A stretch of DNA of 64,000 nucleotides. Source: Notospermus geniculatus. Its lineage: Eukaryota; Nemertea; Pilidiophora; Heteronemertea; Lineidae. Within the stretch, counting starts at the first letter, position 1; each line of letters opens with the position of its first letter. The translations under genes were made by a program, and so were the position numbers. Location of the stretch: positions 131,158-195,157 of the forward strand of contig NMRB01001222.1 in NCBI GenBank assembly GCA_002633025.1, read 5' to 3'. The notes under the pieces were generated by a model. It searched no databases. It was not told the origin of the DNA and was given only the letters and a program-made list of their open reading frames with translations. This document shows positions 1 to 12,507 of the stretch, in pieces.

Positions 1-138
1 AAATGATTAACCGGTCACAAGATTGATAGATCTGTCAGTCAAATGATTGCGTGACGAAACAATCAAATCCATCAATGCCTTGTATTGATGGCTTGTCATC
101 CAACCCAAACTAAGAGAACCTCAGTGACATCCATCTTC
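1..138. other. Unique flank left of gap 1
   Basis: This short AT-rich stretch runs into the first gap. I see no coding or repeat signal in it. Confidence 0.5.
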
Positions 139-363
139 NNNNNNNNNNNNNNNNNNNNNNNNNNNNNNNNNNNNNNNNNNNNNNNNNNNNNNNNNNNNNN
201 NNNNNNNNNNNNNNNNNNNNNNNNNNNNNNNNNNNNNNNNNNNNNNNNNNNNNNNNNNNNNNNNNNNNNNNNNNNNNNNNNNNNNNNNNNNNNNNNNNNN
301 NNNNNNNNNNNNNNNNNNNNNNNNNNNNNNNNNNNNNNNNNNNNNNNNNNNNNNNNNNNNNNN
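139..363. other. Assembly gap (225 N)
   Basis: This is a run of N. The sequence on its right is a tandem array, so the gap probably hides further array units that could not be assembled. All frames reported across it are artefacts. Confidence 0.99.
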
Positions 364-692
364 CCTCTCCTGATGTACTGGCCGATTTGGTTAGCTGTGT
401 GTGTGTGTGGGGGGGGGGGAGAATAGCCTGTCCCAAGTTCATCCTGCCAGTGGGCAGAATGTCAGAACAACGAGGGTGTCTAATGGTATACCTCCCCTGA
501 TGTACTGGCCGGTTTGGTTGGCTGTGTGGGGGAGAAGTAGCCTGCCCCAAGTTCATCCTGCCAGCGGGCAGAACAAAGTGCGTCTAACCGTATATATCTT
601 TCCTGATGTACCAGCCGGTTTGGTTGGCTGTGTGTGTGGGGAGGGAGAGAATAGCCTGCCCCAAGTTCATCCCACCAGCAGGCCGGACGGCA
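364..692. repeat. Tandem repeat, units of about 106-127 bp
   Basis: Three diverged units start at 371, 498 and 604, each with TGATGTACYRGCCGRTTTGG, then a TG/G-rich tract, then CCAAGTTCATCC. The unit length varies with the TG/G tract. The array touches the gap and is probably longer than shown. The frames in it repeat with the DNA and are not a gene. Confidence 0.85.
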
Positions 693-1120
693 GCCATCAG
701 GACCTCCGCAGGCACTCCCCTCTCCTCTTCTCAAGCAGGGTGAGAAGCGACGTCGAATTCCCTGCGGTCCACTACAGAGGAATTGTTACATTTTGCTGGT
801 CAGAACATTAAGACCTTTGTTGGACTCGGTAGCGATGTTGCTGATTGGCCCTCAGGCTATGAACGCTGGAAAACATGACCTACAGGCCCTCACACACAAC
901 CTTTTATCTCTGTTACAGGAAAATCATCTATCCCAAGAGATCAAAGGCAGACCTGATATCTGCAATCAATGATCAAACAAACATGGCTTCATTAACCTGC
1001 ACGTATCTCTTGGGGATGATTTGCATTTGATTGTCTATTGTGGAAATGATTGATATTTGCCGGTTATGAAACCACCCAACCATCGGCCATCTCAATCCAA
1101 CCTGTCAATGTTATAACAAC
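693..1120. other. No feature seen
   Basis: I found no convincing coding frame, tRNA box or inverted repeat here. Confidence 0.4.
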
Positions 1121-1387
1121 TACAGTAAGCTCCACAATTGACCGACCTTCCGCGAAACGTCCCATCCGCGTACCACATGCAGCGATGACGTATCTTACAC
1201 GGATGTCGCGCGCAGCCGTGGAAAGCAGGCAGTGAAGACGTAACGTCATTTGTCCGTGGTGCGCGGATGTCAGGCACAAGAGATACGTGATGTACTCGTA
1301 ACACAGGCAATGAACTGAGGTGTACCTTTCGCGTGACGTACGTGAAAGGTACATGGATAAAGGTAGGACAATTGTGCAACGTACTGA
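1121..1387. mobile_element. TA-flanked palindromic MITE (family T1), copy 1
   Basis: A degenerate copy. The left end carries CAGTAAGCTCCACAATTGAC and the right end carries the inverted GTCAATTGTGCAACGTACTG type terminus. The interior is rich in ACGT and has the same order of motifs as the copies at 3183, 9478, 45287, 47899, 48792 and 57304. The termini and TA flank are of Tc1/mariner type (inference). There is no coding capacity. Confidence 0.8.
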
Positions 1388-3182
1388 GTGTAGGTCCCAC
1401 AGAAACCAAATGTGAGGCAGTCTACGAAAACCCGTCGGATGTCGCATTTGAGGAAAGTGTTAATGGCATTGGTGATCCCACACATTTCAATAGCTGAAAT
1501 GTACTATGTAACAGGTAAACAGTAGAAGATCAATGCACGGGCAATCTGACAGCCCTTGTTGATCATTCAGTGACATTCGACGGGTTTTCCTAGAACGAGT
1601 GACATCCAATGGGTTTTCCTGGACCGCCACACAAATGATACTGAACTAGTACAAGTGAAAATGGACCACATCATTCTGCCCCCTTTCCAATGCAATCAAT
1701 CCAACTCGCGTCATAAATCATTATATCGGCTACAGTTATATTGTAAGTACCATTAATCGACATACATGACCGACCTGACTAATTACTTATCAATCAACCA
1801 ATGCAGATCCAATTGGAAGTAATTAATCAATTAGACGAGAGGGTTCAGATCGGTGTAACGATACCCCTGATCTCATCTATAATTCTCTTATTGACACAAG
1901 TACAGAATTGATATCGGTTGTGGTTAATTGATCTCACTGCAGTACATAATGACTTTAATGAGCGAGTTCTATTTCTGACTCCTGACCTGGTCCATCGATT
2001 GAGTCCACTCCCCCAATTCTGCCACAGGCAGTTGAATGGGTGGGCAGGGCTTCCTCTGGCTTTTTAAATTTTGTAGCCACCTGTTCAGCCAAATCATTTA
2101 TTTAGTAGCCACTTAACTTTTCTCGTAGCCAGGATTTTTTGTAGCCATCTGTCCCCTTCAGTAGCCACCAGCCCTTTGGAGAACAACACAAACAAACATC
2201 CTCATCAAAAAACTGAAATTGACAAACATTTGGTCTCAACCTGCCAAGCTGAGAGCGACATGCGACTGCTTTTGCCAGAGCGGGTCACATATGATAACTG
2301 ACAATTGAGAAAGTGTCATTTTTGGAGGACATCTGGCCACCTTTTTAACTGATACTGCACAAAGGTTTAAAATTCTTCCAATGAAGCAACAGGTTAGACT
2401 GCAGTGAGAGCACGCTTGGGGTACTTTGAACGATACAAGACTCTTGGTATAAAATATCCCCCAGGGGCTCACTTTTTCTTGTAACCCACCCATTCCCACT
2501 TTGTTTTCCACTTGAAGAAGATAGAACATCGACTGATTGATTACTCGGATCGTTCACGTGTTTTTATCCACAGGATAACCGTGGAGTTGCAATGAACAAG
2601 GTAGATCTATTTCGTATGCATTGGACGTTGTAAGCGGTGCTAGCAACCAAGAAATAAATTGCCAATTTCTTGTCGTAATCTTAGATTTGGTACTGCCGAG
2701 TAACTCGCACACACGAGGACACTTGCAATTGCTCTTCTGACCATTTTACTGATGTATCGTTGAAGAAACCCACAGTATGTGGTTGTTTCAGACCAATTCA
2801 AGAGCCCTAAAAGCAAAATATGTTCGCAGGGAAATATTCCTCTGAAAATTGTTAATTGCTGAGTACCCCGCACTAAATTTTTCTTTGCAAACGCGAATTA
2901 CCATCGATGTCATACACGATATTGTCAGCACCAGTTGACCAATGTAGCGTGGGGATTCCCTTCGTGATGTCATTCCTAGAGTCCCTTGCACACGATAGTG
3001 CATACACACAACGGCAGTCACGGTATGCAGCTGATTAGTACAGACCTTACCAGGATGCAACAGCGTCCTGCTTCCTGGATGTCAATCCTCATGATGGCTA
3101 GGACACTTTTATAAGGCCCTTTACCGCAAATACTTCTCGCAAACGTAGAGTTTCAAGGCCACTTACATTTACGATGTGGAAA
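1388..3182. other. Mostly unique; two small repeats
   Basis: A stretch of about 35 bp occurs twice at 1566-1632 (GTGACAT, then GGGTTTTCCT). GTAGCCA recurs several times between 2070 and 2170. No coding exon is supported in the remainder. Confidence 0.4.
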
Positions 3183-3456
3183 TACAGTACGTTGCACAAC
3201 TGACCTACCTTTATCCGCATACCTTCTGCGTACGTTGCACTTCAGTTCATTGCGTATGGTACGGGTGCGTCACACGCCTCTTCTGTGCGACGTTCACACA
3301 CCACGGGCGAATGATGTTATGTCTTATTCACTACGTGGCTTACATGACGGCGTGCGACGTCCGCGGAAGATATGAGGACGGTAGGCACATGAGGCTGCAT
3401 GTGGTACGCGGATGGTGCACAGTGCGGAGGGAGGTCAGTTGTGCAACGTACAGTAC
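3183..3456. mobile_element. TA-flanked palindromic MITE (family T1), copy 2
   Basis: The ends read CAGTACGTTGCACAACTGAC on the left and the inverted equivalent on the right. The interior matches the other T1 copies (ACGT-rich, with GCGTGCGACGTCCGCGGAAG-like motifs). The right terminus has a small rearrangement (GTACAGTAC in place of GTACTGTA). Confidence 0.85.
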
Positions 3457-4338
3457 TAAGCTTTACGCTACCAATTCTCTGGACTGTCCAACAACTGGAT
3501 GCTGTTTTCTCGTTTAAGGATACTTTTATTTTTTGTTGCTGTATTGACACATATCGTACCTGAATATTTTCCTATCTAATTTCATGTCAAGGGTGTTTAT
3601 ATTATCGACCACTGGAGACACGAAACCACTAACACCCCTCGAGGCTGTGATCTCGTCTGGAACATCATCCCACAGCAGGGTTTTTACCTCGTTCCTCTTC
3701 ATCCACTCACAGTTTGTGTGCGAGTGTATGAAGAGGAGCAAGACCAAAGCCCTGCTATGGGAGGATGTGTCTGGAAGTGTCTATCGGCAATGCAAGATCT
3801 GGATAAATATTTCAGAAACCGCATCCGACCGACACACTATTGCGTCTACTCCATGCAAACCCTCTGGCCCCTCAATAAGAAACAGCATGTGTTTTATTTC
3901 TCTAGCGGACTTGAGGCTAGCATGATAGACCTGTTTGTCAATATTTTCATTCCAAATGCACGGGAAGCATTGGTTTGGTTTCGTGTATACATGCCATGAT
4001 ACCAATCCTTTGCTGGAAATTGGCTGAAAAAAACACCCTGTACAACAAGCTAGCTGTTTAGAGAATAACCAAATAGCAAAGAGACTATCGCATTGCACAT
4101 GCCATTGGGAATAAAGCCAATTGTTGTTTTTGATGTCTAAGGTAAACGAAAATGAGAGAAAATCTAAAAGTACAGAACTGGTCTGGAATCTGGATGTAAA
4201 CTGCTGCTGTGTAGGATGCCCAAAACAACATGGCATCACCAAACATCCTGGGGTAAAGTGTCGCGGAATTCGGATGACAGAAGGTTTACCCTTTGAACCA
4301 TGGATTTGTTTTTCCTATGGATTTTTTTGTATTTCATT
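3457..4338. repeat. Imperfect inverted repeat at 3663-3768 in otherwise unique DNA
   Basis: CATCCCACAGCAGGG with CTCTTCATCCACTC on the left pairs with GAGTGTATGAAGAG and CCCTGCTATGGGAGGATG on the right. It may be a short foldback MITE. Nothing else was seen in the interval. Confidence 0.5.
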
Positions 4339-4598
4339 TTTCCGTCAGGGTCGACACTATAGCATTATTGGCCCTGGTAAGTACGGAGGAGGCCATCACA
4401 AACTACTCATGTTCCTCACTTGGATGGGGTCTTTTACTTGCCCTTGCAAAGAAACAAGGTACAAGGCACCATGGATTTCTGTCCTATGCGACGGACTAAA
4501 GAGCCGGGAATGAAATCCCATATGACCCGGGGCTGGATTTGAACCCTGGACCTGCCGCTTGCTAAACGGACGTGATAACCACTAGGCTATCAGGCTCC
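4339..4598 (-). mobile_element. tRNA-derived SINE (family A), full copy
   Basis: Read on the minus strand, a tRNA-like head starts near 4598. Its A box resembles TAGCCTAGTGG (complement 4579-4589) and its B box is GGTTCAAATCC (complement 4535-4545). A body follows that recurs at 18071, 35659, 47166, 49159 and 57580. The head does not close a full tRNA acceptor stem, so it is a SINE and not a tRNA gene. Pol III transcription is inferred from the boxes. Confidence 0.85.
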
Positions 4599-4695
4599 TC
4601 AGGCTTCCTATGGATGAATGAATGCGGAGAACATGAGTGACATTATAAAACTTTTTGCTGTACCATGACCATACCTCGTCCAGCGACGTGGAATA

Positions 4696-4878
4696 GGAGA
4701 CTTCACTGCCATTAGCGGACACCGCCAATTAGCGGTCCTAGAACGTCACGAAATTTGACATCACAGAGAAGTGTATGCCACACCATCATCCTTAATAACA
4801 CGACCTTACGTCTTGTGACATTCAACTTTGTGACATTCGAGGACCGCTAAACGTGGCCTCTGATGGCAGTAAGTCTCC
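4696..4878. mobile_element. Short inverted-repeat element
   Basis: GGAGACTTCACTGCCATTAG at the left is matched in inverse by GATGGCAGTAAGTCTCC at the right, and AGCGGTCCT is inverted further inside. It is about 183 bp and non-coding. No clear target duplication was seen. Confidence 0.65.
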
Positions 4879-4964
4879 CGTTGACCTAGAAAGCAGCAGC
4901 GCATAGAAGGATTGTGCACAAAACCACGTGCACTTACCCCGCTTCAGCGGTTTGCTGGGTCATT

Positions 4965-5345
4965 CAGGGTTATGGCCAGGACTGAACGAGTGCCGGTTGG
5001 AAGGGGGGTCTGGGGGCCCACCCGCAGAAAACTCTGAGATCTAGACTTGCTGAAATGTGATTTCCTGGCACCTTAGAGTCAAAATAATGAGCTCATTTAT
5101 GGCATCAAAATTACCCCGATCCACTCTATTGCATCTTAGGCAGCCCGCCATTGTCGTTGTTGTTGTTGTTGGTCAGAACTCTGTCAGGAAGCCCTGCCGG
5201 AAAGCACATTTGGTGAATGGGAACACAAAGGAAATTCGGAAGTGTGCGTGGCGGGCATCTCCCGTGGCACTTCGTTAGTTCTGGTGGTTGGAAAATACTC
5301 TTTTAGGCCAAGTGCCGGTCGGCATTTCTGTGTCAGACGGGGCCG
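4965..5345 (+). mobile_element. Interspersed repeat E, copy 1
   Basis: This stretch matches the minus strand of 58145-58715 over nearly its whole length, including GAAATGTGATTTCCTGGCAC and AGTGCCGGTCGGCATTTCTG. Its class is unclear. The other copy has a 197-bp MITE inserted in it, so this copy gives the empty site. Confidence 0.75.
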
Positions 5346-5773
5346 ACTGGCACCTACCAGCAGCGGCAGAACCCTGTCATTGCAATGTCCCGTGTGGTGA
5401 TCCCACCCTAGCTGGACGGTGGGTTCAAAGAGTTAAAGCCTTCGACGGGGAAATGGATATTCATCAACTTAGCGTAATCTATCATGCCAGCATGATTCAG
5501 CTGGTACAGCTAGTAATAAAGTAGACGTTTTTATGCACGGACTGAAAATTTAAATTCCACAGCAGTGTGTTGCTATGAATGATCCTGAGGTAGATCTATC
5601 ATGTCTGGTCGGTTTTTTGTGCAGGGCATATGGAAGAGAAATCAAGGTGCACACTTTTAATCCACTCCTCCAAGTGAGAGCTTTCTTGCAAGAGTTAGTC
5701 CACCATGGGCAATTCCCAAACATCCACCACATGTGGGCAATTCCCAAACATTCACTTCCTTTAACGAACTTGC
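5346..5773. other. No feature seen
   Basis: Opposing overlapping frames exist at 5550-5918 but none shows splice or codon evidence of a gene. Confidence 0.4.
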
Positions 5774-5775
5774 TA

Positions 5776-6158
5776 AAGCCTAGCGTACATCGGCCTTGCA
5801 ACTGGAAGCAACAGAACGCAACAGACGCTATCGATGTACGTGTTCCGTGCCCACGGTCATGACTGGTCATTGCGGCAACAAGTGACACAATCCAGTCTTC
5901 AATCTGGAGCGCGCACATCGGACAGGCAATGGTACTGAATGCTACATGGGGCTAAAACAACTGTTGGCAACGAGTAGAACATGAGCAACTGGCTAAAACT
6001 AGCGGCAACGGTCGGCAATAGCGTTGCCGGTGCACGTACATCGGCCTATTTGAGCATCTGATCAGTTGCTGCTGGTTCCAGGTAGTCGCCAACCATTCCC
6101 AGAAAACGCCATTGCCGGTAGTATCTGCTTCCAATCACAAGGCCATGTACGCTAGGCT
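5776..6158. mobile_element. MITE family F, full copy
   Basis: Inverted ends are AAGCCTAGCGTACATCGG at the left and CCATGTACGCTAGGCTT at the right, with CTTGCAACTGGAAGCAAC just inside. Relatives are at 18913, 25043, 43871 and 59680. It is non-coding. Confidence 0.8.
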
Positions 6159-9100
6159 TAAGACAAATGACCGAAATGACTGTCCTTTTACATGTTATAC
6201 ATTTACATATAATTTTCTATCTCTGAAATCCGGCTTGCACAAGAAAATGATGAGACACCTTTGAATGGCCCGAACTCTTCAACATCTTTTTTTGCCAGCT
6301 TGGACAGCTTGGCCGTTTTAACTCTGTTGTGCAAGATGCATGCGGAGAACCAGCAAAACAGCCAACTGTACATTTCATATCCATGTCATATCCTCAAATT
6401 AAGGCAATCGCAATGCTCCAAGGTCACATATAATAGAGAACAGCCAATTCAAGCTGTGAATGTTCCTCTAGTTGGAGCAATCAAGGCTGCTCCCAGCAAT
6501 GGCCAATGGCAAGACTCGAGCTATCAGCTACTCAGTTCTTTTCAACTTGCGCAAACTAGGGTTGATTCTCGACCTGATCATACGCCAAGAGAAGTATTAA
6601 TAGAGTCAAAGCAAATGCCTGTTATGGTTAGCCAAAGTATCATTCCCCCCCATTCGTGAACGAGCAGAGCCTGTTACAGCTAGTCGAATTCCCAATACCC
6701 ATTCGTTAAAACCTGGCGTCCACTCTGCACGGACAAGACGTGGAATGCAAATTTAGTAAATCCGCATTTATTCAGCAACCTCTCCGCATATTTTTGAAAG
6801 ATTCCGTTCTCTGTCTTTAATATCATTCCTAAACATTTCCCGGCGTTTCTGCACTTTCGGGAGAGGGCAAAATGCCCAATAGTCATTGACGTGGAAAGAA
6901 TGCCGAAATCAATAATTTGCTTCCGCAACCCTTCCTAATGTTGTCGGCGCTCTAGTGGACGCCATCCATAAACAGGAAAACAAAGAGTGCCCGAGTGTTG
7001 CTGACTTCATACTTCAGATGCATCTAAATTTGTTCGCACATCGGACACAGCACTTGGCATGTGCAATAGAGACTGAGATCCGTCACGTCGCTGTCCCCGT
7101 CGTGATTCCCATTTCTGCGTTCTGCGTCATCAATTGGTGGGGATTCCTCCGCGTGGAGAAGGTCCCGGCGGACTGCATACGGCGTGGAAGCTCTGACGAC
7201 GTGAGTCAATTTCGTGAATTTTGACCAGTTTACTATCGAATCTTGGGTATATTTAAGGCATACTTAAAGCGTGCTGACAACACGTGTACATGTATTTACT
7301 CAATCGTTGAATGGATTCACAACAATCGCTGGTTTTTCTGATGTCCCAAAAACTGCTCCGTGTTCAGGAATCAGCAGTGCATGCGGTCGTGACGTTGTTT
7401 GCCTGCGACGGGGACGGCGACGTGACGGATCTTAAGGCCTCTATTGACGACATCATCGAGAATTCACCGAGCGGTGTGGGTTTGGGAAATATACGGGGGA
7501 AATATCACCCTCAGAATATCCACGGAACAGTTCATGAACATTTTCAATCATCTACCAGCTGACAAGATCAACAAACTCATCTAGTACTTATGAGTACATC
7601 AGCCTGAGCTAACATCAGTGGTCCAGGCACTTCAGGCATGTCAGGTCTTTGTGTCTAATATTCTATGAATACGAGGGGAGTGTATTTGCACGGAGTTGAT
7701 GCAGGTTATATCGTCTGAAAGCATAGTTGGCAACACGCATCAGAATTCTGCACCAGAGAACTTGGGGTATGCACCGGTGTCTTATTGCCTCAAGAGAAGA
7801 GTACAGCATTTGCCCAACGAGTCATGATCTGCAGATTTGAAAGATGTGCAGCTAAGCATCTACTGCGTACTTGAGTGTGCTAATAGTTTACCACAAACAG
7901 AACTACAGTCGCACATCAGTGTGGCAGATCAAGTTTTTGTGACGACCGTGCAATCTGGCCTTCCATATTCTGATGATTCAGCTGAATGCATGATGGCTTG
8001 CTTATGCTCCCATCACACTGAGCTAGTTCTCAGTACGTTCTTGAAAATGTTGCCGAACGGGCTCAAACTGTATGCGAACGGAGCGGCAACTTTTTACAAC
8101 TTTTTACAGTTTTTTTACGAACTTCATGGACGGGCTCGGACGAGAAGGGTGCTCCAGAACTTCGAGGCATTATTTGGCCAACGTTACATGTTCTACCCTC
8201 TTTTATGATTTTTTTAGGATGGGGCAGGACGTTTTGATAACTTCAGTGCGACAGTACCTTTACAAGTAGTAATGGTCAGAACACTAATGTAGGGAACGAG
8301 CACTTCATATACCGGTATTTTGAAACACACACCCTTCACACACATCCATCCCAGGACTGTCCTGGCTCTCCAGGGTCCACTGTGATCAGCCGCTAGCAGG
8401 CCACCAGCATCTGAGGCCCTACCTACTGGCGTCGGTGTCCTGGAAAATTATTGCCCTCAACAGCCACTTTTCGTCTATAAGGCTATTTCCCATTTCCAAA
8501 CTGGACTTTAATATTCCCTAGAACAATGCGTGAAGAAAGCCCTGCACACAGCAAGTGGCAATTTGCAAAAAAACAAATTTCCTCATTTTCACTTGCAACT
8601 CACTGGGAGTCTCTGTATGTGTAATGTAAAACAAACCCCTTTTCACCGCAGTCACTTCGTAGTCAAAAGCAGGAAATTGGACCAACATGCCACTACTCAG
8701 ACACCACCAGCTGTGATTGCCGCCAGCCATAACATCACCCCCGAGGAGAAAACTCATCCCATGTCGATCTCATTAAACTCACCGCTCCTGTACTCCATCT
8801 CGCCAAGCATCATCGCAAGAGATACGTCCTAATCCAACGAAATATTGCTCCGTATTCAGACAGTCTCGAGCACAGTTACATACATCCTGATGCAAACACT
8901 AACATTTCGTCTGAAGTTGTCTCGGTACATTCCAAATGCAACTCACAAGAAACGCATGTCATAAAACGACTCCCCGCTTAGAATCCACAATCTCTTCCCG
9001 TACTCGGATACAGTCGATATGAAACTGTACTGGCCGTTCCAACTATTGGACCCACCCGTTCAGTCCTGGGATAGTTACTGGAACTACAGCATGACTTCAT

Positions 9101-9475
9101 GAATTTGATAATGTATCTGAGAATGCTTCAAGCGGTGACTCCCCCATTCTGAAGCCACAACATCCTCCACTCACAATCAGATACTTAAGTACATGTGTTG
9201 GCAATTCTAGTTCTTCAACACACCCATTAGGCCCTGGGATTGTTAACTCAGCAGGACTAGGCTTACCTGTGTTTGATACATCTGTTTCTGAGAGTTCGCA
9301 ATGACAATTGACTTCCTGCTTCCATTGAATTTTACGGTATTTTCAAAATATTAGGCGGGTTGAGGTCTCATAGCCTCGTGAAGGTCTCCAAAATGCTTGC
9401 CTGATACGTACTTCAGAGAATCAAGGCCTAGTTTTCAGCACGCATTGAAAAAACTGCGCAGGGAGAGCTCTAATG
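6159..9475. other. Long stretch without an assignable gene
   Basis: The stretch is mostly unique. A 26-bp inverted repeat (one mismatch) lies at 7081-7106 and 7408-7433, and on opposite strands both arms encode an Asp/Gly-rich DGDxDVTDL string. GTGAGT after 7200 could be a donor, but I found no acceptor that fits. A plus-strand frame at 7837-8208 has no recognisable domain. I do not call a gene here. Confidence 0.4.
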
Positions 9476-9477
9476 TA

Positions 9478-9745
9478 CAGTACCTGGCACAATTGACCTC
9501 CCTAAATCCGCGTACCTTCCCCGTACGTGACGAGGAAGGTAGGCTTCAGTTCATCGCGTATGGTATGGGTACGTCACGCGTCTCTGTTGCGTGACGTCGG
9601 GTGAATGACGTTACGTCTTCACTGCATGCCTTCCATGACGCTGCGCCACATCCTCGGAAGATACGAGGACGGTACATGCATGACGCTGCATGTAGTACGC
9701 GGATGGTGCGCGGCGCGGAAGGGAGGACAATTGTGCAAGGTACTG
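9478..9745. mobile_element. TA-flanked palindromic MITE (family T1), copy 3
   Basis: Terminal inverted repeats begin CAGTACCTGGCACAATTGAC and end with the inverse, flanked by TA on both sides (9476-9477 and 9746-9747). At 268 bp with intact ends, this is one of the two best preserved copies. Confidence 0.9.
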
Positions 9746-10516
9746 TATTCAGATAGAGCGTAGTGCATTTTACACTTCACTGACGTCGTGCACATGACGT
9801 CAAGAATCGCGGCGATGATTCGTGTTTTTCAAATTGAATACAGAGGGGCTTAAGTCAAAGTGTTATACTTATCTTTTGTGTTGAACAAAGGATACATGTC
9901 ACACTTAGACTTAAGTAGTTTTATGAATATGGACCCTGTAGTCTAAAGTCACAGGAGGCCTTTTTACACAGTGCTGGTCAGAGGTAGATCGAGACTTGTT
10001 TGACTCAGGGACAGTTCAGTTATTTTTTCACCATGTAGAAGCGATGGAACTGGCCTAAACCTTTCACAATGGTGGTTTAACTGAAGTTAGTATTGTTGAA
10101 ACCAGTTGAAGGTTTTATTTTGTGGTGCGTAAGTGCTGCACAAGGGTTTTGCCCTCCGAAGCAACTGCCTGACGTGACTGTCTTCGGAAAGATATGTCCA
10201 GGGGGAATCGTGCTGATATTGTGTGCATGATGTGTCGTCATGAGATGGCTACAGGCTCTGAAGCTCCTATCTCCTCTCATAATCAGACACATGATAACTA
10301 TCAGTCAATCTAATTACTGAACACACCCGTACAACCTTGGGATGGTAACCAAATCATAACAATAAAACTTTAGTATAGAGTCTGTATGATCATGCAACAT
10401 ATGGTTGCATTTCATGATAATGGACTGTTTGTTTTGCCACAATGTGGCATTATCATCACATGAGACGTAAGTTGTACTACATATATACGGCATATATACC
10501 CCCGATCTATAGCCGT
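9746..10516. other. No feature seen
   Basis: I see no coding exon or repeat that recurs in the window. Confidence 0.4.
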
Positions 10517-11811
10517 GGTTACACTACATAAAATCCCTGGATTTTTTGCGGTCACACCTTTGAATTCGAGAAACCCGTGTCTGAAAAACACGGGTTTTTG
10601 AGACACGGCAAGCTTGCCGTGCTTTTCAAAATCCCCGTGTTTACGTTAGTTCTTCGCATGGCTACAGATGGCGCAGCCATTAAGTGACGTTGTTTTCGCG
10701 CCTCCAACAATGACCACCAGAATACAAAAATGACCGAAGAGTCAGTGCATGCAGCGCCCCTGTCGCCGTGCTACTTAAAGCTGACGTGAATGAACAAAAA
10801 CCACAGCGCCACAGTATGGTGGTCTACAGAAGTGCAAACGCCCTTCCAAACACCTCCAGAACATGATAGACTACCGCCTACTTGGTGGCGCCACTGTATT
10901 CAATCTCAGGCTTTCAATCGAGACACATCAAGAGATAGTGTCCAAGTGACAGGGCCTGATAGACTTAGTACGATCCGTAGGAACCTGAGTATGAGGTTGG
11001 TCAGGGTTCTTTAGTGCTTGCGCCCAGTTGATATATATGGTACAATGGCGAAAACTTCGGCATCAACAAATAATACACCACTCGTCCGAGTTTCAGAAAC
11101 TACAATTGGTATCATTGCAAACATGTTGCATATAAATCTTATTTGATTTCTTTTGCCATAGTTTCGTTATTTGAATACATTTGCACAAAAATGCAATGTA
11201 CTTGGTCTGAGCAGTAATACATGCATGACTTGCGCGATGTGTGTATATTTGTAGAAAGAATATTAAATTGATTACGGTAATTATGGCCAAAGGAATAAAA
11301 TAAGAATTTTCCTCAACGTATGTGTAATGATATCTGATGACGTTGATGTACGTCAAATGAGTGTTGTATTGTTTTTGAATGCATAAATGTTTTCAACTGG
11401 TGCTTGGATAACACCATAAATGTCAACAAGAAGTGAATACTATAGAATGGAGATCAACTTTCCTCTCTGGTTCCGAAAGAACATAACGCCTTCGACCTGC
11501 TGACGTCATTGGGACGCCACGCTCGATGTTACTCCATTGACCGACTCATGGAGAATACAGTGGCGACACCAAATATGCTGGTAGTCTATCAGGTTCTGCA
11601 GGTGTTTTGAAAGTACCTTATGGTTGTTTGTATTTCTCTTGACCACCACCGGCGTGGCGTGGTGGTCTTTTTCAAAGCTGGAATCTCCTGTTTTTGTTCA
11701 TTCACGTCAGCTTTAACTACAATGAAGTAGTGTGACCTCTCGCCGGGATTTTCGTACACACGGGTTTGACACGGGTCTGGAAAAACACGGGTATTTTCAA
11801 CAAGTGTAACC
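10517..11811. mobile_element. Foldback DNA element with arms of about 300-400 bp
   Basis: The ends are GGTTACACT at the left and AGTGTAACC at the right. Pairing resumes over long imperfect arms: AACCCGTGT blocks near both ends, AAAGCTGACGTGAATGAACA near 10780 and in inverse near 11710, and CTGATAGACTACC-type sequence with GCCACTGTATTC further in. Only about 10930-11500 is unpaired. It holds no transposase. No target duplication could be fixed. Confidence 0.8.
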
Positions 11812-12209
11812 TTAGCTTATGTAAAATTGTCTATGCCTCAGATAGTACATTTTGGGTGGCAGTGATGCTGGTCATTAAAAGGAACCTTTCCCTCAGAGAC
11901 AAAACATCACAGGAAATTTCAGGTTGATCGTTCAATGCGTTCTCAAGATATTTGATGGAAAGCAAATTCAAAATGGCCACCATAGCTGCCATCTTGGATG
12001 TGCAGCAGTGCTGGTCATCGAAAGGAACCTTTCCCTCATAGAGACAAACCTTCACAAAAAATTTCAGGTTGACCACTAAATCTTTCTCAAGTGCTGGAAA
12101 CGAAATGTCAACACCGACACACAGGCCCCGGCATACGTAATCCCCCAACCTTTGAGGTCAAGGGCATAACCAGAGGCAAAAACCTCACTCATCAGCAATT
12201 GATGGAAAG
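11812..12209. repeat. Two-unit tandem duplication of about 141 bp
   Basis: GAAAGGAACCTTTCCCTC-type sequence, then a TTTCAGGTTGA block, occurs near 11875 and again near 12018. The 105-aa minus-strand frame over it follows the repeat and is not treated as a gene. Confidence 0.65.
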
Positions 12210-12507
12210 TTAAAGGTGCTCTAGTTCGAATTGTAAACATTACGGTGTGCCACCTATTGTCAACTTCTGGTACTAAGAAATCAGATAAAATCGAATTAAA
12301 TCTCGCCTTTCACAACTTTTTGTTTGTTTTTGAGCGTAAAATCATAAATATATTTCAGTTACAAGAATATTTATCAAGACAGATAAAATGTATAAAAATC
12401 GATAACATACACGGTGCTGCCACCTGTCAGAGGAAAAATAACTATTATAATCAACCATGTAAATAAACAAACCGTAATGTTTACAATTCGAACTAGAGCA
12501 CCTTTAA
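12210..12507. mobile_element. TTAA-flanked MITE with 37-bp inverted ends
   Basis: TTAA at 12210-12213 and 12504-12507 brackets inverted ends that start AGGTGCTCTAGTTCGAATTG and match exactly for about 37 bp including TTAA. TTAA duplications point to the piggyBac or Kolobok superfamilies (established knowledge). The interior is AT-rich and non-coding. Confidence 0.9.

Noticed and set aside
1064-1447. 127-codon minus-strand frame and similar ones in the other T1 copies
   Set aside because: The frames follow the MITE family and are not conserved between copies.
4535-4589. A functional tRNA gene in SINE A (and likewise in SINEs B, C and D)
   Set aside because: A and B boxes are present, but the acceptor ends do not pair, the copies are followed by shared non-tRNA bodies, and they are dispersed.
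11831-12148. 105-codon minus-strand gene
   Set aside because: It spans a two-unit tandem duplication and has no splice or domain evidence.
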